Source: Xanthomonas pisi DSM 18956 (GTDB taxonomy: Bacteria; Pseudomonadota; Gammaproteobacteria; Xanthomonadales; Xanthomonadaceae). From it: a stretch of 33,721 nucleotides of DNA. How positions within the stretch are numbered: position 1 is the first letter of the stretch; the number at the start of each line of letters is the position of its first letter. The stretch spans positions 1 through 33,721 of the forward strand of contig NZ_JPLE01000040.1 of NCBI RefSeq assembly GCF_001010415.1, written 5' to 3'. Shown piece after piece: positions 33,688 to 33,721 of this stretch. A model generated the notes under the pieces. That model was not told the DNA's origin and did no database searches. It saw nothing but the letters and a program-made list of their open reading frames with translations. The position numbers and the translations under genes were made by a program.

Positions 33688-33721
33688 GGCAGGTGCCTGG
33701 TCTAGAGCGTGTTATGTACTT

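Overview
The window is a GC-rich (roughly two-thirds G+C), densely coded gammaproteobacterial chromosome segment. Gene content, the accB-accC / prmA / fis / purH-purD neighbourhood and GTAG-headed palindromic repeats point to Xanthomonas or a close relative in Xanthomonadaceae. This is an inference from protein resemblance; no 16S rRNA or other taxonomic marker is present, and I see no tRNA, rRNA, CRISPR array, transposase or phage gene.

Layout. 358-7877 (+): a secreted endonuclease-I-type nuclease with a 17-bp palindrome upstream; cutA-dsbD, with two tandem N-terminal DsbD-alpha domains in DsbD; and a secreted prolyl oligopeptidase. 8382-11223 (+): aroQ, accB, a small four-helix-bundle gene, and accC. 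The four-helix-bundle gene is bounded at both ends by inverted arrays of four heptamers (GGGAATC type) and separates accB from accC. 11221-11700: a tandemly duplicated non-coding stretch carrying a terminator hairpin and two REP-like palindromes. 11780-13065 (-): two translationally coupled genes of unknown function. 13069-13920: non-coding, with simple repeats. 13921-17566 (+): prmA, a DUF3426-type membrane protein and fis, interrupted by a divergent pair (a small membrane protein and an XRE-type regulator).

17662-25626 (-) is the most interesting part: eight genes, seven of them linked by 1-4 nt overlaps. In transcription order they encode a YnbA-like CDP-alcohol phosphatidyltransferase, a YnbC-like alpha/beta hydrolase-methyltransferase fusion, a YnbD-like PAP2 plus dual-specificity phosphatase, a small membrane protein, a TIGR04222-type Cys/Gly-tailed membrane protein, a second CDP-alcohol phosphatidyltransferase, a PlsC-type acyltransferase and a YnbB/CdsA-type cytidylyltransferase. 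This is an expanded form of the uncharacterised E. coli ynbABCD set and looks like a self-contained pathway for an unknown phospholipid: acylation, CDP activation, head-group transfer, dephosphorylation, and methyl transfer or hydrolysis. Both transferases share the same two Asp-to-Asn changes in the CDP-alcohol signature, at identical residue numbers.

25702-29487 (+): purH, a lipoprotein of unknown function and purD, followed by a 292-bp tandem duplication that copies the last 62 codons of purD. 30136-32349 (+): a FUSC/YccS-type membrane protein. 32497-33687 (-): an MFS transporter. The core metabolic genes look ordinary. The notable features are the ynb-like operon, the heptamer elements placed just after stop codons, and several local duplications.
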